Assembly (NCBI RefSeq): GCF_041435055.1
Contig: NZ_CP108002.1
Span: 6,448,001-6,512,000 of the forward strand
Origin: Streptomyces sp. NBC_00341
GTDB taxonomy: Bacteria; Actinomycetota; Actinomycetes; Streptomycetales; Streptomycetaceae
Length of the DNA: 64,000 bases
Direction of reading: 5' to 3'
A program made the translations under genes and the position numbers. The notes beneath the pieces are model-generated. The model did not search any database. It had not been told where the DNA came from and saw only the letters and a list, made by a program, of their open reading frames with translations. Shown here in pieces: positions 35,218 through 44,400 of the stretch (positions are counted from its first letter, which is position 1; every line of letters begins with the position of its first letter).

Positions 35218-35860
35218 TGAGCACCCTTTCGAGCAGTGTCACATCTGGCTGGCCGCCGGCGGACTCTTCGCCGCCGGGCTGGTGGATAGCGACGAGTCCG
35301 GCCTCAGCCAGGTCGGCTACGAGGATCCGGGCAACGCCGAGAGGGATCGAGAGCAGGGCCGAGATCTCGGCCACTGACTTGATCTCGATGCATAGCCGGC
35401 AGATCCGCTGGTGCTCGGGCAACTGCCCTTGCAGCCGGGACGGATCAGCCGTCGTACTGACCAACGCCTCAATGGCGAGTTGGTAGCGCGGTCGGGTCCG
35501 TCCACCTGTCATGGCGTACGGACGAACCAGCGGATTGTGCGCGGCGGGAGCGGACGGCTCGGGGGCCCACCGCGGCTGCACCGGCTCGATGCGGGGCGGC
35601 GGCTGCGGTGAGTCGTACCGGTGCGGCCGCTGCGGCCGCTGAGGCTGTTGCGGCTGCTGGGGCCAGTCGTCCGAGCCGCGTGCGTCCTGCTGCGGCCAGT
35701 CGTCGGCACCCTGGGTACGCCGGGGCTGCCGGAACGGCTGAAAAGGCTGCTGTCCGCCCTGTCTGCCGGGCGGAGAGGGGAAGTCGAAGCCATCGCCCCT
35801 GTGCTCACCCGGTACCTGCTGACCACCGTTGAACTGGTGCCCGCCTGGGGGTGTACCCAC
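35198..35860 (-). CDS. cvnC2: DUF742 protein CvnC (conservon 2)
   Basis: 220 aa from GTG 35860 (GGAGG upstream). The first 100 residues are Gln/Pro/Arg-rich low-complexity sequence (QPQQPQRPQRP). The last 120 form the DUF742 winged-helix-like domain: PLVRPYAMTGGRTRPRYQLAIEALV, CRLCIEIKSVAEISALLSIPLGVARILVADL and a C-terminal LLERVLSGLRKL. CvnC1 has the same domain with only a short N-terminus, so the extension is specific to this copy. It overlaps cvnD2. Confidence 0.92.
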   Translation of the reverse strand: MGTPPGGHQFNGGQQVPGEHRGDGFDFPSPPGRQGGQQPFQPFRQPRRTQGADDWPQQDARGSDDWPQQPQQPQRPQRPHRYDSPQPPPRIEPVQPRWAPEPSAPAAHNPLVRPYAMTGGRTRPRYQLAIEALVSTTADPSRLQGQLPEHQRICRLCIEIKSVAEISALLSIPLGVARILVADLAEAGLVAIHQPGGEESAGGQPDVTLLERVLSGLRKL

Positions 35861-35949
35861 GATTCCTCCTCCGCCTGCCGGTCCCGGTCCCAGTGGGTCC
35901 GCGCCACCGCACCCTATGGCGCGGTGACGCGAAACGCACTGTCTGTCTA

Positions 35950-36372
35950 CTAGTTAAGAAGGCTTCCCTGAAGTTCGGCGCGGAGGTCCGGGGTGAGGAC
36001 ACCGCCGGCGCGATCCACAAGAAGCGCCATTTCGTACCCAACCAGACCGATATCGGCGTCCGGGTGTGCAAGAACGGCCAAGGAAGATCCGTCGGAGACG
36101 GACATGATGAAGAGGAATCCTCGCTCCATCTCCACAACTGTCTGATTCACGGCGCCGCCCTCGAAGATCCGGGAGGCGCCCGCGGTCAGCGAGGTCAGAC
36201 CGGAAGCGACAGCAGCAAGCTGGTCGGCGCGGTCACGCGGAAATCCCTCGGACATCGCCAGCAGGAGTCCGTCGGCGGAGACCACCACCGTGTGCGACAC
36301 CCCGGGGGTGTTGTCCACGAAGTTGGTGATCAACCAGTTCAGATTCTGCGCCGCCTGGCTCATCGGGCTCAC
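35950..36372 (-). CDS. cvnB2: roadblock/LC7 protein CvnB (conservon 2)
   Basis: 140 aa. Roadblock/LC7 fold: LNWLITNFVDNTPGVSHTVVVSADGLLLA, then LTSLTAGASRIF and IMSVSDGSSLAVLAHPDADIGLVGYEMA. Such proteins bind small GTPases and may control CvnD nucleotide state. The start is GTG 36372, one base after the cvnA2 stop, with AGGAG 7 bases upstream; an ATG three codons in is possible. Nearly the same protein as CvnB1. Confidence 0.92.
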   Translation of the reverse strand: MSPMSQAAQNLNWLITNFVDNTPGVSHTVVVSADGLLLAMSEGFPRDRADQLAAVASGLTSLTAGASRIFEGGAVNQTVVEMERGFLFIMSVSDGSSLAVLAHPDADIGLVGYEMALLVDRAGGVLTPDLRAELQGSLLN

Positions 36373-36373
36373 A

Positions 36374-39300
36374 CTAACGCTCCTGGTTGTAGGTATTACT
36401 GCTGTCCGAACCCGCGTTACGTCCCCGCAGGACGCCCCGCCGCAGGTTGCTCAACCTGCCACGCACGTCCTCCGGGGCGCGGGAGACCTGGGGGCCGCCC
36501 TGCTGGGTCTGCTCGGCCGTGCCCTCGACCAGGTTGGCCTTGGGGACGCGTCGGGGAAGACCGGAGGGGGTGACCCCGCCCGCCTTCGGATCCCGGAGCT
36601 GCTCGGCCCGCTCCCAGCGTTCGTCGTTCGCCGACCGCCAGTCGTCCGTCCCGTCGTCCGCACCGTCCGGCTCCTGCTCTGCGGACAGAGGCTGCTGAGG
36701 CGGTTCCTGCGACGGCTCCTGCGCGGCGGCGGGCCGTTCGTTCCCGCGTCCGGTGGGCTGCCAGTGCTGCTGGCCGCCCCGGCGCGGCAGACCGGCCTCG
36801 GTCATCTCGTGGCCGGAGTTCGGCACGGGGCCCGAACGGTCGAAGCCTACGCTGTCCGGCGATTCGGCGGGGGCACTCCCGACAGATTCCGGTTCGGCCT
36901 GGACCGGGGCTTCGTAACCACCCTGATAGCCACCCTGAACCGGCCACTCCTCCTGCTGGGGCTGGGTGGAGTACTGCCCGTCGTAAGCCTGCTGAGGTGT
37001 CTCGGGGGCCGGGTATGCCGACTCCGGATAGCCGTTCTGCCCCTGATAGTCGGGCTGTTGGACGTAGCCGGTCTCACCGCGGAACGGGTCGTAGCCGCCC
37101 TCGTACACCGGCTGTCCGTACTGCTGCTGCTCCTGCTGCCCGTCCTGCTGCTGCGGCTCCGGGGCGTACGGGCCGTCCTGCCGGGGTTCCAGCGCGTACG
37201 GGTCCGCCGCGAAGGGAGCCTCTTCGTACGCCGCTTGCGCGTACTGCTGCTGGGACTCCTGCTGCGGGAACGGCGTCTGCTCCCCGGTGCCGGTCTGCGT
37301 CTCCAGGGCCGCGCGGCGCTCCTCGCGCATCAGCGAGCGGCCCACCGGGTCGAGCTGTGCGGCTTCCTCCGACCCCTCGCCGTAGCGGGAGTCGTCGAAG
37401 CCGAGCTCGGCCGCCGTACGCAGCTGGGGCTGGAGCGGCGGCGCGTCGAACGCCTGCTGCTGCGGAATGATCGAGGAGACCGTGAAGTCGTCCTGCGAGG
37501 GCGCGCCCCCGCCACCGCCACCGTGGGTGATGGCGTCGGGCAGCATGACCAGCGAGGTGGTTCCGGCCTGCTCGCCCGAGGGGCGCAGCTGGACCCGGAT
37601 GCCGTGCCGGTCGGCGAGCCGGCCGACCACGAACAGGCCCATTCGCTGGGAGACCGCGGCGTCCACCGTCGGCGGGTTGGCCAGCTTGTGGTTGATGTCG
37701 GCGAAGTCCTCCGCGGTGAGGCCGATGCCCTTGTCGTGGATCTCGATCATCACGCGGCTGTCCGGCAGCCGGGTCGCGGTGACCCGCACCTTGGTCTGGG
37801 GAGAGGAGAACGTCGTGGCGTTCTCCAGTAGCTCGGCCAGCAGGTGGACGAGGTCGGTGACGGACTGGCCGTGGATCTCGCTCTCCGGCACCCCGGAGAG
37901 CTCGATGCGCTCATAGGACTCCACCTCGGAGGAGGCGGCCCTGAGCACGTCCACCAGCGGCACCGGCTGGTTCCAGCGGCGGCCGGGCTCCTCGCCGGCG
38001 AGGACCAGGAGGTTCTCGCCGTTGCGGCGCATACGGGTCGCGAGGTGGTCCAGCCGGAAGAGGCTCTCCAGCTGGTCGGGGTCGGCCTCGTTGTTCTCCA
38101 GGTCGGTGATGAGGGTCAGCTGGCCCTCGATGAGCGACTGGTTGCGGCGCGACAGGTTGGTGAAGATCGCGTTGACGTTGCCCCGCAGCATGGCCTGCTC
38201 GGCCGCGAGCCGGACGGCCTCGCGGTGCACCTGGTCGAAGGCGCGGGCGACCTCGCCGATCTCGTCCTGGCTGTTGATCGGGATCGGCTGCACGCGGGTG
38301 TCCACCCGGCCCGGGTCGGTCCGGGACAGCTGGTCGACGAGCGAGGGCAGCCGCTGCTCCGCGATACCGAAGGCGGCGTTGCGCAGCCGGCGCATCGAGC
38401 GGCTCATCTGGCGGGCCATGAGCCCGGCCAGGATGAACGCGGCCAGCAGGGCGACGATCACGATCGCGGCGTTGACGATGGCGTCGGTGCGGGCGCTGGA
38501 CGAGATGTCCGCGGCCTCGGTCACGGCCTTGTCGACGAGCTCTTCCTCGACCGTGGTGTATCCGTCGAACTTCGCGGTGGCCGCGGCCATCCAGGTCTCG
38601 GGGGTGATCCCCTTCGCCTTGAGCTGGGCGGGGGTCCGGCCCAGCCCGAGCTGCTGGGCCATGCCGTCGTAGACCGAGCCGTTCACGGTGGGCGGCGTCA
38701 CGAACGCGACCCCCGCCGCGTCGGCCTTCTCCTTGGCGGACTTGACCTGGGCCGCGCCCTCGGACGCCTTGCCCGCCATGACCTTCTTCAGCCGGGCCGC
38801 GTCGCCCTCCGTACCGCCGGAGACGAACTCACCGAGGGCGATCTGTTCCAGGTAGTTGTACGAGCCGAAGGCCTTGACCTGGTCGTTGAACTTGCCCTTC
38901 TCCTGGCTGGGCCGTACCAGGAGGTGCATGCCGATGGAGCGCTGAAGCGATTCTGCAGCCTTGGCCAGCTCGATCGCGTAGACGGTACGGCCGTAACTGG
39001 TGATGTTGCCGGTCCCGAGACCGAGCTCGTTGCAGAACTCCATGAGGGAGTGCTGGACCTGGACGTAGCCCTCTTCGGTCTTCACCGGGTCCATGGCCTC
39101 GGCGTAGGCGGCCTTGCGCAGATCGGGAAGGGTGGGCTCCTCCAGCCGGAACAGCTTGAGGCGCCGCTCCAGGCCCGCCTTCCTGGGCATGTCCTTCACG
39201 GCCGAGTCGAACTTGTCGGCGGCCGCGTCGGTGGTGGCCCGTACCTCGGAGACGGCCGCCGCGTCGCGCTTGTTGGAGAGCAGCGGCTGGGCGCTGAGGT

Positions 39301-39619
39301 CGCGCTCGTTGAGCAGCGCCTGGCCGTACTCGGAGGCCGCCCGCACGATCAGCGCGGTCTTCTCGGCGTCCTGGGCCTCCTGCCAGGTGTCGATCGACCC
39401 CTTGACCTGGAAGCCGCCCATGACCAGCCCGACCAGTACGGGGATCAGGAGGATCGCGTTCAGCCGGGTGGGCACCCGCCAGTTGCGTGGGGACATCCGG
39501 CTGGTGCTGCCACCGGCGGGGGTCCCTCCGGACACGTCGGCGGACGACGCCGCGGCGCGCGGCGGGGTGAAGTTGCCCCGCTCCGGCTGCGCCGTGGAGC
39601 CCTCGTTGTTACGCCTCAC
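36374..39619 (-). CDS. cvnA2: conservon sensor histidine kinase-like membrane ATPase CvnA (conservon 2)
   Basis: 1,081 aa from GTG 39619. TM1 about 53-72, an extracellular nitrate-sensor (NIT)-like helical domain of about 300 residues, TM2 about 379-401, a HAMP-like region, then a GHKL ATPase with N-box LLAELLENATTFSSP, G1 DKGIGL and G2 MGLFVVGRLADRHGI. An H-box is not obvious; LDHLATRMRRNGENLL lies in its place. The last roughly 380 residues are Gln/Pro/Tyr-rich and probably disordered, ending in a conserved GGVTPSGLPRRVPKANLV-type motif that recurs in CvnA1. It is the first gene of the cvn2 operon. Confidence 0.93.
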   Translation of the reverse strand: MRRNNEGSTAQPERGNFTPPRAAASSADVSGGTPAGGSTSRMSPRNWRVPTRLNAILLIPVLVGLVMGGFQVKGSIDTWQEAQDAEKTALIVRAASEYGQALLNERDLSAQPLLSNKRDAAAVSEVRATTDAAADKFDSAVKDMPRKAGLERRLKLFRLEEPTLPDLRKAAYAEAMDPVKTEEGYVQVQHSLMEFCNELGLGTGNITSYGRTVYAIELAKAAESLQRSIGMHLLVRPSQEKGKFNDQVKAFGSYNYLEQIALGEFVSGGTEGDAARLKKVMAGKASEGAAQVKSAKEKADAAGVAFVTPPTVNGSVYDGMAQQLGLGRTPAQLKAKGITPETWMAAATAKFDGYTTVEEELVDKAVTEAADISSSARTDAIVNAAIVIVALLAAFILAGLMARQMSRSMRRLRNAAFGIAEQRLPSLVDQLSRTDPGRVDTRVQPIPINSQDEIGEVARAFDQVHREAVRLAAEQAMLRGNVNAIFTNLSRRNQSLIEGQLTLITDLENNEADPDQLESLFRLDHLATRMRRNGENLLVLAGEEPGRRWNQPVPLVDVLRAASSEVESYERIELSGVPESEIHGQSVTDLVHLLAELLENATTFSSPQTKVRVTATRLPDSRVMIEIHDKGIGLTAEDFADINHKLANPPTVDAAVSQRMGLFVVGRLADRHGIRVQLRPSGEQAGTTSLVMLPDAITHGGGGGGAPSQDDFTVSSIIPQQQAFDAPPLQPQLRTAAELGFDDSRYGEGSEEAAQLDPVGRSLMREERRAALETQTGTGEQTPFPQQESQQQYAQAAYEEAPFAADPYALEPRQDGPYAPEPQQQDGQQEQQQYGQPVYEGGYDPFRGETGYVQQPDYQGQNGYPESAYPAPETPQQAYDGQYSTQPQQEEWPVQGGYQGGYEAPVQAEPESVGSAPAESPDSVGFDRSGPVPNSGHEMTEAGLPRRGGQQHWQPTGRGNERPAAAQEPSQEPPQQPLSAEQEPDGADDGTDDWRSANDERWERAEQLRDPKAGGVTPSGLPRRVPKANLVEGTAEQTQQGGPQVSRAPEDVRGRLSNLRRGVLRGRNAGSDSSNTYNQER

Positions 39620-39965
39620 TCGACCAACAACCTCTCGGCGTCGGCACCTACGTTGTGCCGTGTTTGTTCAGGGCCGTGCTACTCGGGAGTTCGTCGAATT
39701 GCAGCACGTGGAACGGCCGCGTTCCAAACAGTCGGAACCGGTGATTCCAAGTGGCGCAGGCCTCAGATAAAACGGGCATAAAGAACGAGCCCCGCCAAAA
39801 GGCGGGGCTCAGTTGAGCGCAGTGGTACCGCGCGTACGCATCGGGTGTCGACCGTGAGGTAATTCTCTTTCGAAACGTTATGAACACGGGGGCGGATCGT
39901 GTCAAAGGACACAGCCCACCCCCGTTTGACTACTTTAACTGCCGTATGGCAATACCGACTTGCGC
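39620..39965. other. intergenic region between cvn1 and cvn2 operons
   Basis: 346 bp with no gene. It contains a hairpin at 39787-39810 that should end the cvn1 transcript. 39640-39760 should hold the cvn2 promoter. A short palindromic TATGGCAATACC-like stretch lies near 39943. Nothing else stands out. Confidence 0.5.
39787..39810 (-). terminator. terminator of cvn1 operon
   Basis: Perfect 10-bp stem (39787-39796 with 39801-39810), tetraloop AAAA/TTTT, about 155 bases beyond the cvnD1 stop. Confidence 0.72.
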
Positions 39966-40547
39966 CTACTTGAGCCGTGCCATCAAAGCGTGCTCCACCA
40001 GCGTGATCAGACCGCTCTTGGCGTCACCGCGGTGCCGGGCGTCGGTCGTGATGATCGGGGTGTCCGGTCCGATCTGGAGTGCTTCGCGGACTTCGTCGGG
40101 GGTGTAGGGCTGGTGTCCGTCGAAGCCGTTGAGGGCGATGACGAAGGGGAGGCCGCTGTTCTCGAAGTAGTCGACGGCGGGGAAGCAGTCGGCGAGGCGG
40201 CGGGTGTCGACGAGTACGACGGCGCCGATGGCGCCGCGTACGAGGTCGTCCCACATGAACCAGAAGCGGTCCTGGCCGGGTGTACCGAAGAGGTACAGGA
40301 TCAGGTCCTGGTCCAGGGTGATGCGTCCGAAGTCCATGGCCACCGTCGTGGTGGTCTTGCCTCCGGTGTGTGTGAGGTCGTCGATGCCCGCGGACGCGGA
40401 CGTCATCACGGCTTCGGTGCGCAGCGGATTGATCTCCGAAACAGCACCGACAAACGTGGTCTTACCCACGCCGAACCCGCCTGCCACCACGATCTTCGCC
40501 GAGGTGGTGGCACGGGCGGCACCGCCACTAGAGCTTGCGAAGTCCAC
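39966..40547 (-). CDS. cvnD1: conservon small GTPase-like protein CvnD (conservon 1)
   Basis: 193 aa, collinear with CvnD2, with the same GGFGVGKTT, FGTPGQDRF and NGFD motifs. The six or so differences include Ser13Ala, a Gly for Asp in HTGxK, two Ala-to-Gly changes near 170-175 and a terminal Lys for Arg. It overlaps cvnC1 by 20 bp. It is the last gene of cvn1. Confidence 0.93.
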   Translation of the reverse strand: MDFASSSGGAARATTSAKIVVAGGFGVGKTTFVGAVSEINPLRTEAVMTSASAGIDDLTHTGGKTTTTVAMDFGRITLDQDLILYLFGTPGQDRFWFMWDDLVRGAIGAVVLVDTRRLADCFPAVDYFENSGLPFVIALNGFDGHQPYTPDEVREALQIGPDTPIITTDARHRGDAKSGLITLVEHALMARLK

Positions 40548-40935
40548 TGAGCACCCTTTCGAGCAGTGTCACATCCGGCGCGCCGCCGGCCTCTCCGTTG
40601 CCCGGCTGGTGGATGGCCACCATGCCGGCTTCCGCCAGGTCCGCGACGAGGATCCGGGCCACGCCGAGCGGCATAGACAGCAGGGCCGACACCTCGGCCA
40701 CCGACTTGACCTCGCGGCACAGGTGGCAGATCCGCTGGTGCTCGGGGAGCAGCGTTCCCAGGTGCGCGGGGTCGGCCGTGGTGCTGACCAGGGCCTCTAT
40801 CGCTAGCTGGTAGCGCGGTCGGGTCCGGCCGCCGGTCATGGCGTACGGACGAACCAGCGGCTGGTCGCCTTCACCTTCGTACGACGCGTGGTTCAGCGCG
40901 CCGTACGGATCGGGTGAGGCGGGTGGCGGGGTCAT
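40528..40935 (-). CDS. cvnC1: DUF742 protein CvnC (conservon 1)
   Basis: 135 aa from ATG 40935, with GGAGG 5 bases upstream. A short Pro-rich start (MTPPPASPDPYG) leads straight into the DUF742 domain (PLVRPYAMTGGRTRPRYQLAIEALV ... CHLCREVKSVAEVSALLSMPLGVARILV). It lacks the long Gln-rich extension of CvnC2. Confidence 0.92.
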   Translation of the reverse strand: MTPPPASPDPYGALNHASYEGEGDQPLVRPYAMTGGRTRPRYQLAIEALVSTTADPAHLGTLLPEHQRICHLCREVKSVAEVSALLSMPLGVARILVADLAEAGMVAIHQPGNGEAGGAPDVTLLERVLSGLRKL

Positions 40936-41068
40936 GAATCCTCCGGGCGTGACAGCAGGATGTCGGCTTGCCGTCGGAAGGGGCCGGTGGGGGGCTGTAA
41001 GCGGCCGGACGGGCGAGGGTTGATTGCAATACCTGGGGTAATCGTCTGTGTCACCGATTCACGGCCGC

Positions 41069-41491
41069 CTAGTGGAGCAGGCTGCCCTGGAGCTCGGCGC
41101 GGAGGTCCGGGGTGAGCACGGTGCCCGCCCGGTCGACCAGAAGCGCCATTTCGTACCCGACCAGACCGATGTCGGCGTCCGGATGGGCGAGTACGGCAAG
41201 GGAGGAACCGTCGGAGACGGACATCAGGAAGAGGAACCCGCGTTCCATCTCCACCACGGTCTGGCTGACGGCGCCGCCTTCGAAGATCCGGGAGGCCCCC
41301 GCGGTCAGCGAGGTCAGACCGGAGGCGACAGCCGCCAGCTGGTCGGCGCGGTCGCGCGGGAATCCTTCGGACATCGCCAGCAGCAGGCCATCCGCGGAGA
41401 CCACCACCGTGTGCGACACCCCGGGGGTGTTGTCCACGAAGTTGGTGATCAGCCAGTTCAGATTCTGCGCGGCCTGACTCATCGGGCTCAA
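41069..41491 (-). CDS. cvnB1: roadblock/LC7 protein CvnB (conservon 1)
   Basis: 140 aa, almost the same as CvnB2. The reading frame opens with TTG at 41491 directly after the cvnA1 stop (TAG-TTG), with AGGAG inside the end of cvnA1; ATG 41482 three codons later is the alternative. In cvn2 the matching codon is GTG, so one of the two has drifted. A gap of 133 bp separates it from cvnC1. Confidence 0.91.
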   Translation of the reverse strand: MSPMSQAAQNLNWLITNFVDNTPGVSHTVVVSADGLLLAMSEGFPRDRADQLAAVASGLTSLTAGASRIFEGGAVSQTVVEMERGFLFLMSVSDGSSLAVLAHPDADIGLVGYEMALLVDRAGTVLTPDLRAELQGSLLH

Positions 41492-44400
41492 CTAACGCTC
41501 CTGCTGGTGAGTGGGGCCGATGGGGAAACTGCCGGTCGACTGGCCGTTGTTGGCCTGACGCCCCTGCTGGATGCCCCGGCGGAGATTGGTAAGACGCCCG
41601 CGCACATCATCGGGCGCACGCGAGACCTGGGGACCGGACTGGTGATTCTGCTGCTGGGCGGTGCCCGGCACCAGATTGGCACGCGGTACCCGGCGAGGCA
41701 GACCGGAAGTGGTAATTCCGCCTGCTGCGGGCTTCTTCACCCGCTCCGCCTGCCGGACGAGTTCGTCGTTCGGCGAGGCGCGCCAGGAGCTCGTGACGCC
41801 GTTGGTGTCGCCCGGTCCGCGCTGCGGAGCGGGACGCTCTTCGGCGGGCTGCTGCTGAGGGAAGCCGGACGGCTGCGGCGCGGCGGGCTGCGGCTGGTTC
41901 GGCTGCTGCCCGTACTGCTGGCCTTGCTGCTGCTGCCCGTTCTGCTGCTGGCCGTTCTGCTGCGGACCGTGGAACCAGTTGGTCTCCAGCGTGTCGTACA
42001 GCGGCGTACGGCCGTCGCCGGGCCCGGAGGCCGGCGGAAGCGCCTCGGGCTGCTGCGGCTGCTGCGGCAGGGCCGGCCTGTACTGCGGGTCCTGCGGCGC
42101 GGCGGGCGGGCGCGGAGCACCGAAGTCCTCGTTGCCCCGGTCGCGCCGGACCGGTCCGGGCTGTCCCTGTCCCAGGCCCTGGCCCTGCCCCTGGTCCTGC
42201 GGCTGGCCGAAGTCGGGGCGCGGGAACTGCGCGGTGCTCGCCGGGTCCGGCGTCTGCGCACCCGGAGCGGGCGCCGAGAAGTCCGGGCGGGCGAACTCCG
42301 AGGTGGAGCCCGGTCCCTGCCGGTCGTCCATCGGGCGGCGAGGAGTGAGCGGCGGCGGGCTCAGCGGCCGCTGGAACTGGTTGGTGGACTCGGGCTCCTC
42401 GTGGCCCCGGGGGGCGTCGAGGGGGGAGCGCTGCTGGGGTGCGGACTGCTCCTGGGAGCCCCAGCTGGTGGCCTGTGGGCGCTGCGGAGCGGGGAATCCC
42501 CTGTCCGGCGCGGCCGGTGCGGGGTTGCCACCGGGCAGCTCCGCACGCGGACCGCCGACCGGGGGCAGCTGGCGGCCGTTCTCGCCCGGACCGCCGGGCT
42601 GCTGGAAGCCGCCGCCCTGGCCTGCCGGGTTCTGCCGGCCGGGGCCGCTGCCGGGGCCGTTCTGCTCCGGACGCCGCTGACCGAACAGGCTGCCCTGACC
42701 CGAGTCCGTACGCCCGGCGCTGTCGCCCTGGCCGCGGGCGCCCAGCCGGGCACCGCCACCGAAGGCGCCGGAGAGGCCGCCGCCCTGACGCGGCGGCTCC
42801 TGACGTGAGCCGTCCTGCGGCTGCCGGGCCTGCGGGCCGGTGCCGGAGAGCCCGGCGCTCTGGAAGCCGGAGCTCTGCTGACCGGGCCGGCCGTTCGGCG
42901 CCCCCGGTCCGTTCTGGCCGGGCTGTCCCGGCTGGCCCTGCGGGTTCTGGGACCTGGCGGCGGTGTCCCGGGCGGGCAGCGCGGCGCGCGGACCGGAGCC
43001 CGCACCGACCTGACCGCGGGTGGCACCCGGACCGGCCGGGAGCCGGCCGCCGGGCGCCGACGGAGCGCTGTCGAGACCGGGGCGCGGCGCGGGTCCGCCG
43101 CCGGCGAGCAGGCCGCCGGGAGCGGGCTGCTGGCCCTGGGCCTGCTTCGGCACCGGCATCTTGCCGCCGTGCGCGACATCGACGGGGAGCATGACCAGCG
43201 CGGTCGTGCCCCCGGAGTCGGAGGGCCGGAGCTGAATGCGGATGCCGTGACGCAGGGACAGCCGGCCGACCACGAACAGACCCATGCGGCGGGAGACCGA
43301 GACGTCCACGGTGGGCGGCGAGGCGAGCCGCTCGTTGATCGCCGCGAGGTCCTCCGGGGAGAGGCCGATACCCGTGTCGTGGATCTCGACGAGCACCCGG
43401 CCGTCGGGCAGCGCGTGACCGGTGACCCGGACCTTGGTCTGCGGCGAGGAGAACGACGTGGCGTTCTCCAGCAGCTCGGCGAGGAGGTGCACGAGGTCGT
43501 TGACGACCCGGCCGGCGACCTCGGTGGCGGGCACCGCGGCCAGTTCGATGCGCTCGTACTGCTCCACCTCGGAGGCAGCGGCACGGAGCACGTCGACCAG
43601 CGGCACCGGACGGGTCCACCGGCGGCCCGGCTCCTCGCCCGCGAGGACGAGGAGGTTCTCGCCGTTACGGCGCATACGGGTCGCGAGGTGGTCGAGCTTG
43701 AAGAGCGAGGACAGCTGGTCCGGGTCGGCCTCGCGCGACTCCAGCTCGGAGATGAGCGAGAGCTGACGCTGGATGAGGCCCTGCGAACGACGCGAGAGGT
43801 TGGTGAACATCGCGTTGACGTTGCCCCGGAGGAGGGCCTGCTCGGCCGCGAGCCGGACGGCCTCGCGGTGCACGTCGTCGAAGGCCGCGGCGACCTTGCC
43901 GATCTCGTCACGGGAGTGCACACCGACGGACTCGACCGAGGTGTCGACGTCCTGCGGGTCGGCCTCGGAGAGCTGCTTGACGAGCTCCGGCAGCCGGTCC
44001 TGGGCGACGCGGGTGGCCGTGTCCTGGAGCCGGCGCAGCGAGCGGATCATCGACCGGGCGACGACGAAGGCGCCGACCAGCGAGACACCGAGCACCAGCA
44101 GGATGAGCGCACCGGAGATGATCGCCTCGCGCTGGGACTCGTCGCGCAGTTCGCGCGCCTTGCCCTCCATGTCGCTGAGGAGCGTCTCCTCGATCTGCTT
44201 CATGGCCTGGATCTTGGTGGAGTCCTGGTCGTACCAGTCGAGGTACGAACGCCGGGCCGTCCCGGTCATGCTGGTCGGGCTGTCGAGCACCTTCTTGGCG
44301 TAGGTGTCGGCGGCCTTGATCTCCGGGTTGCCCTCGTCGAGCGTGGCGGTCAGCTCGGCCGCGCTGTTGCCGGTGGTCGTGTAGATCAGCTCGAACGAGC

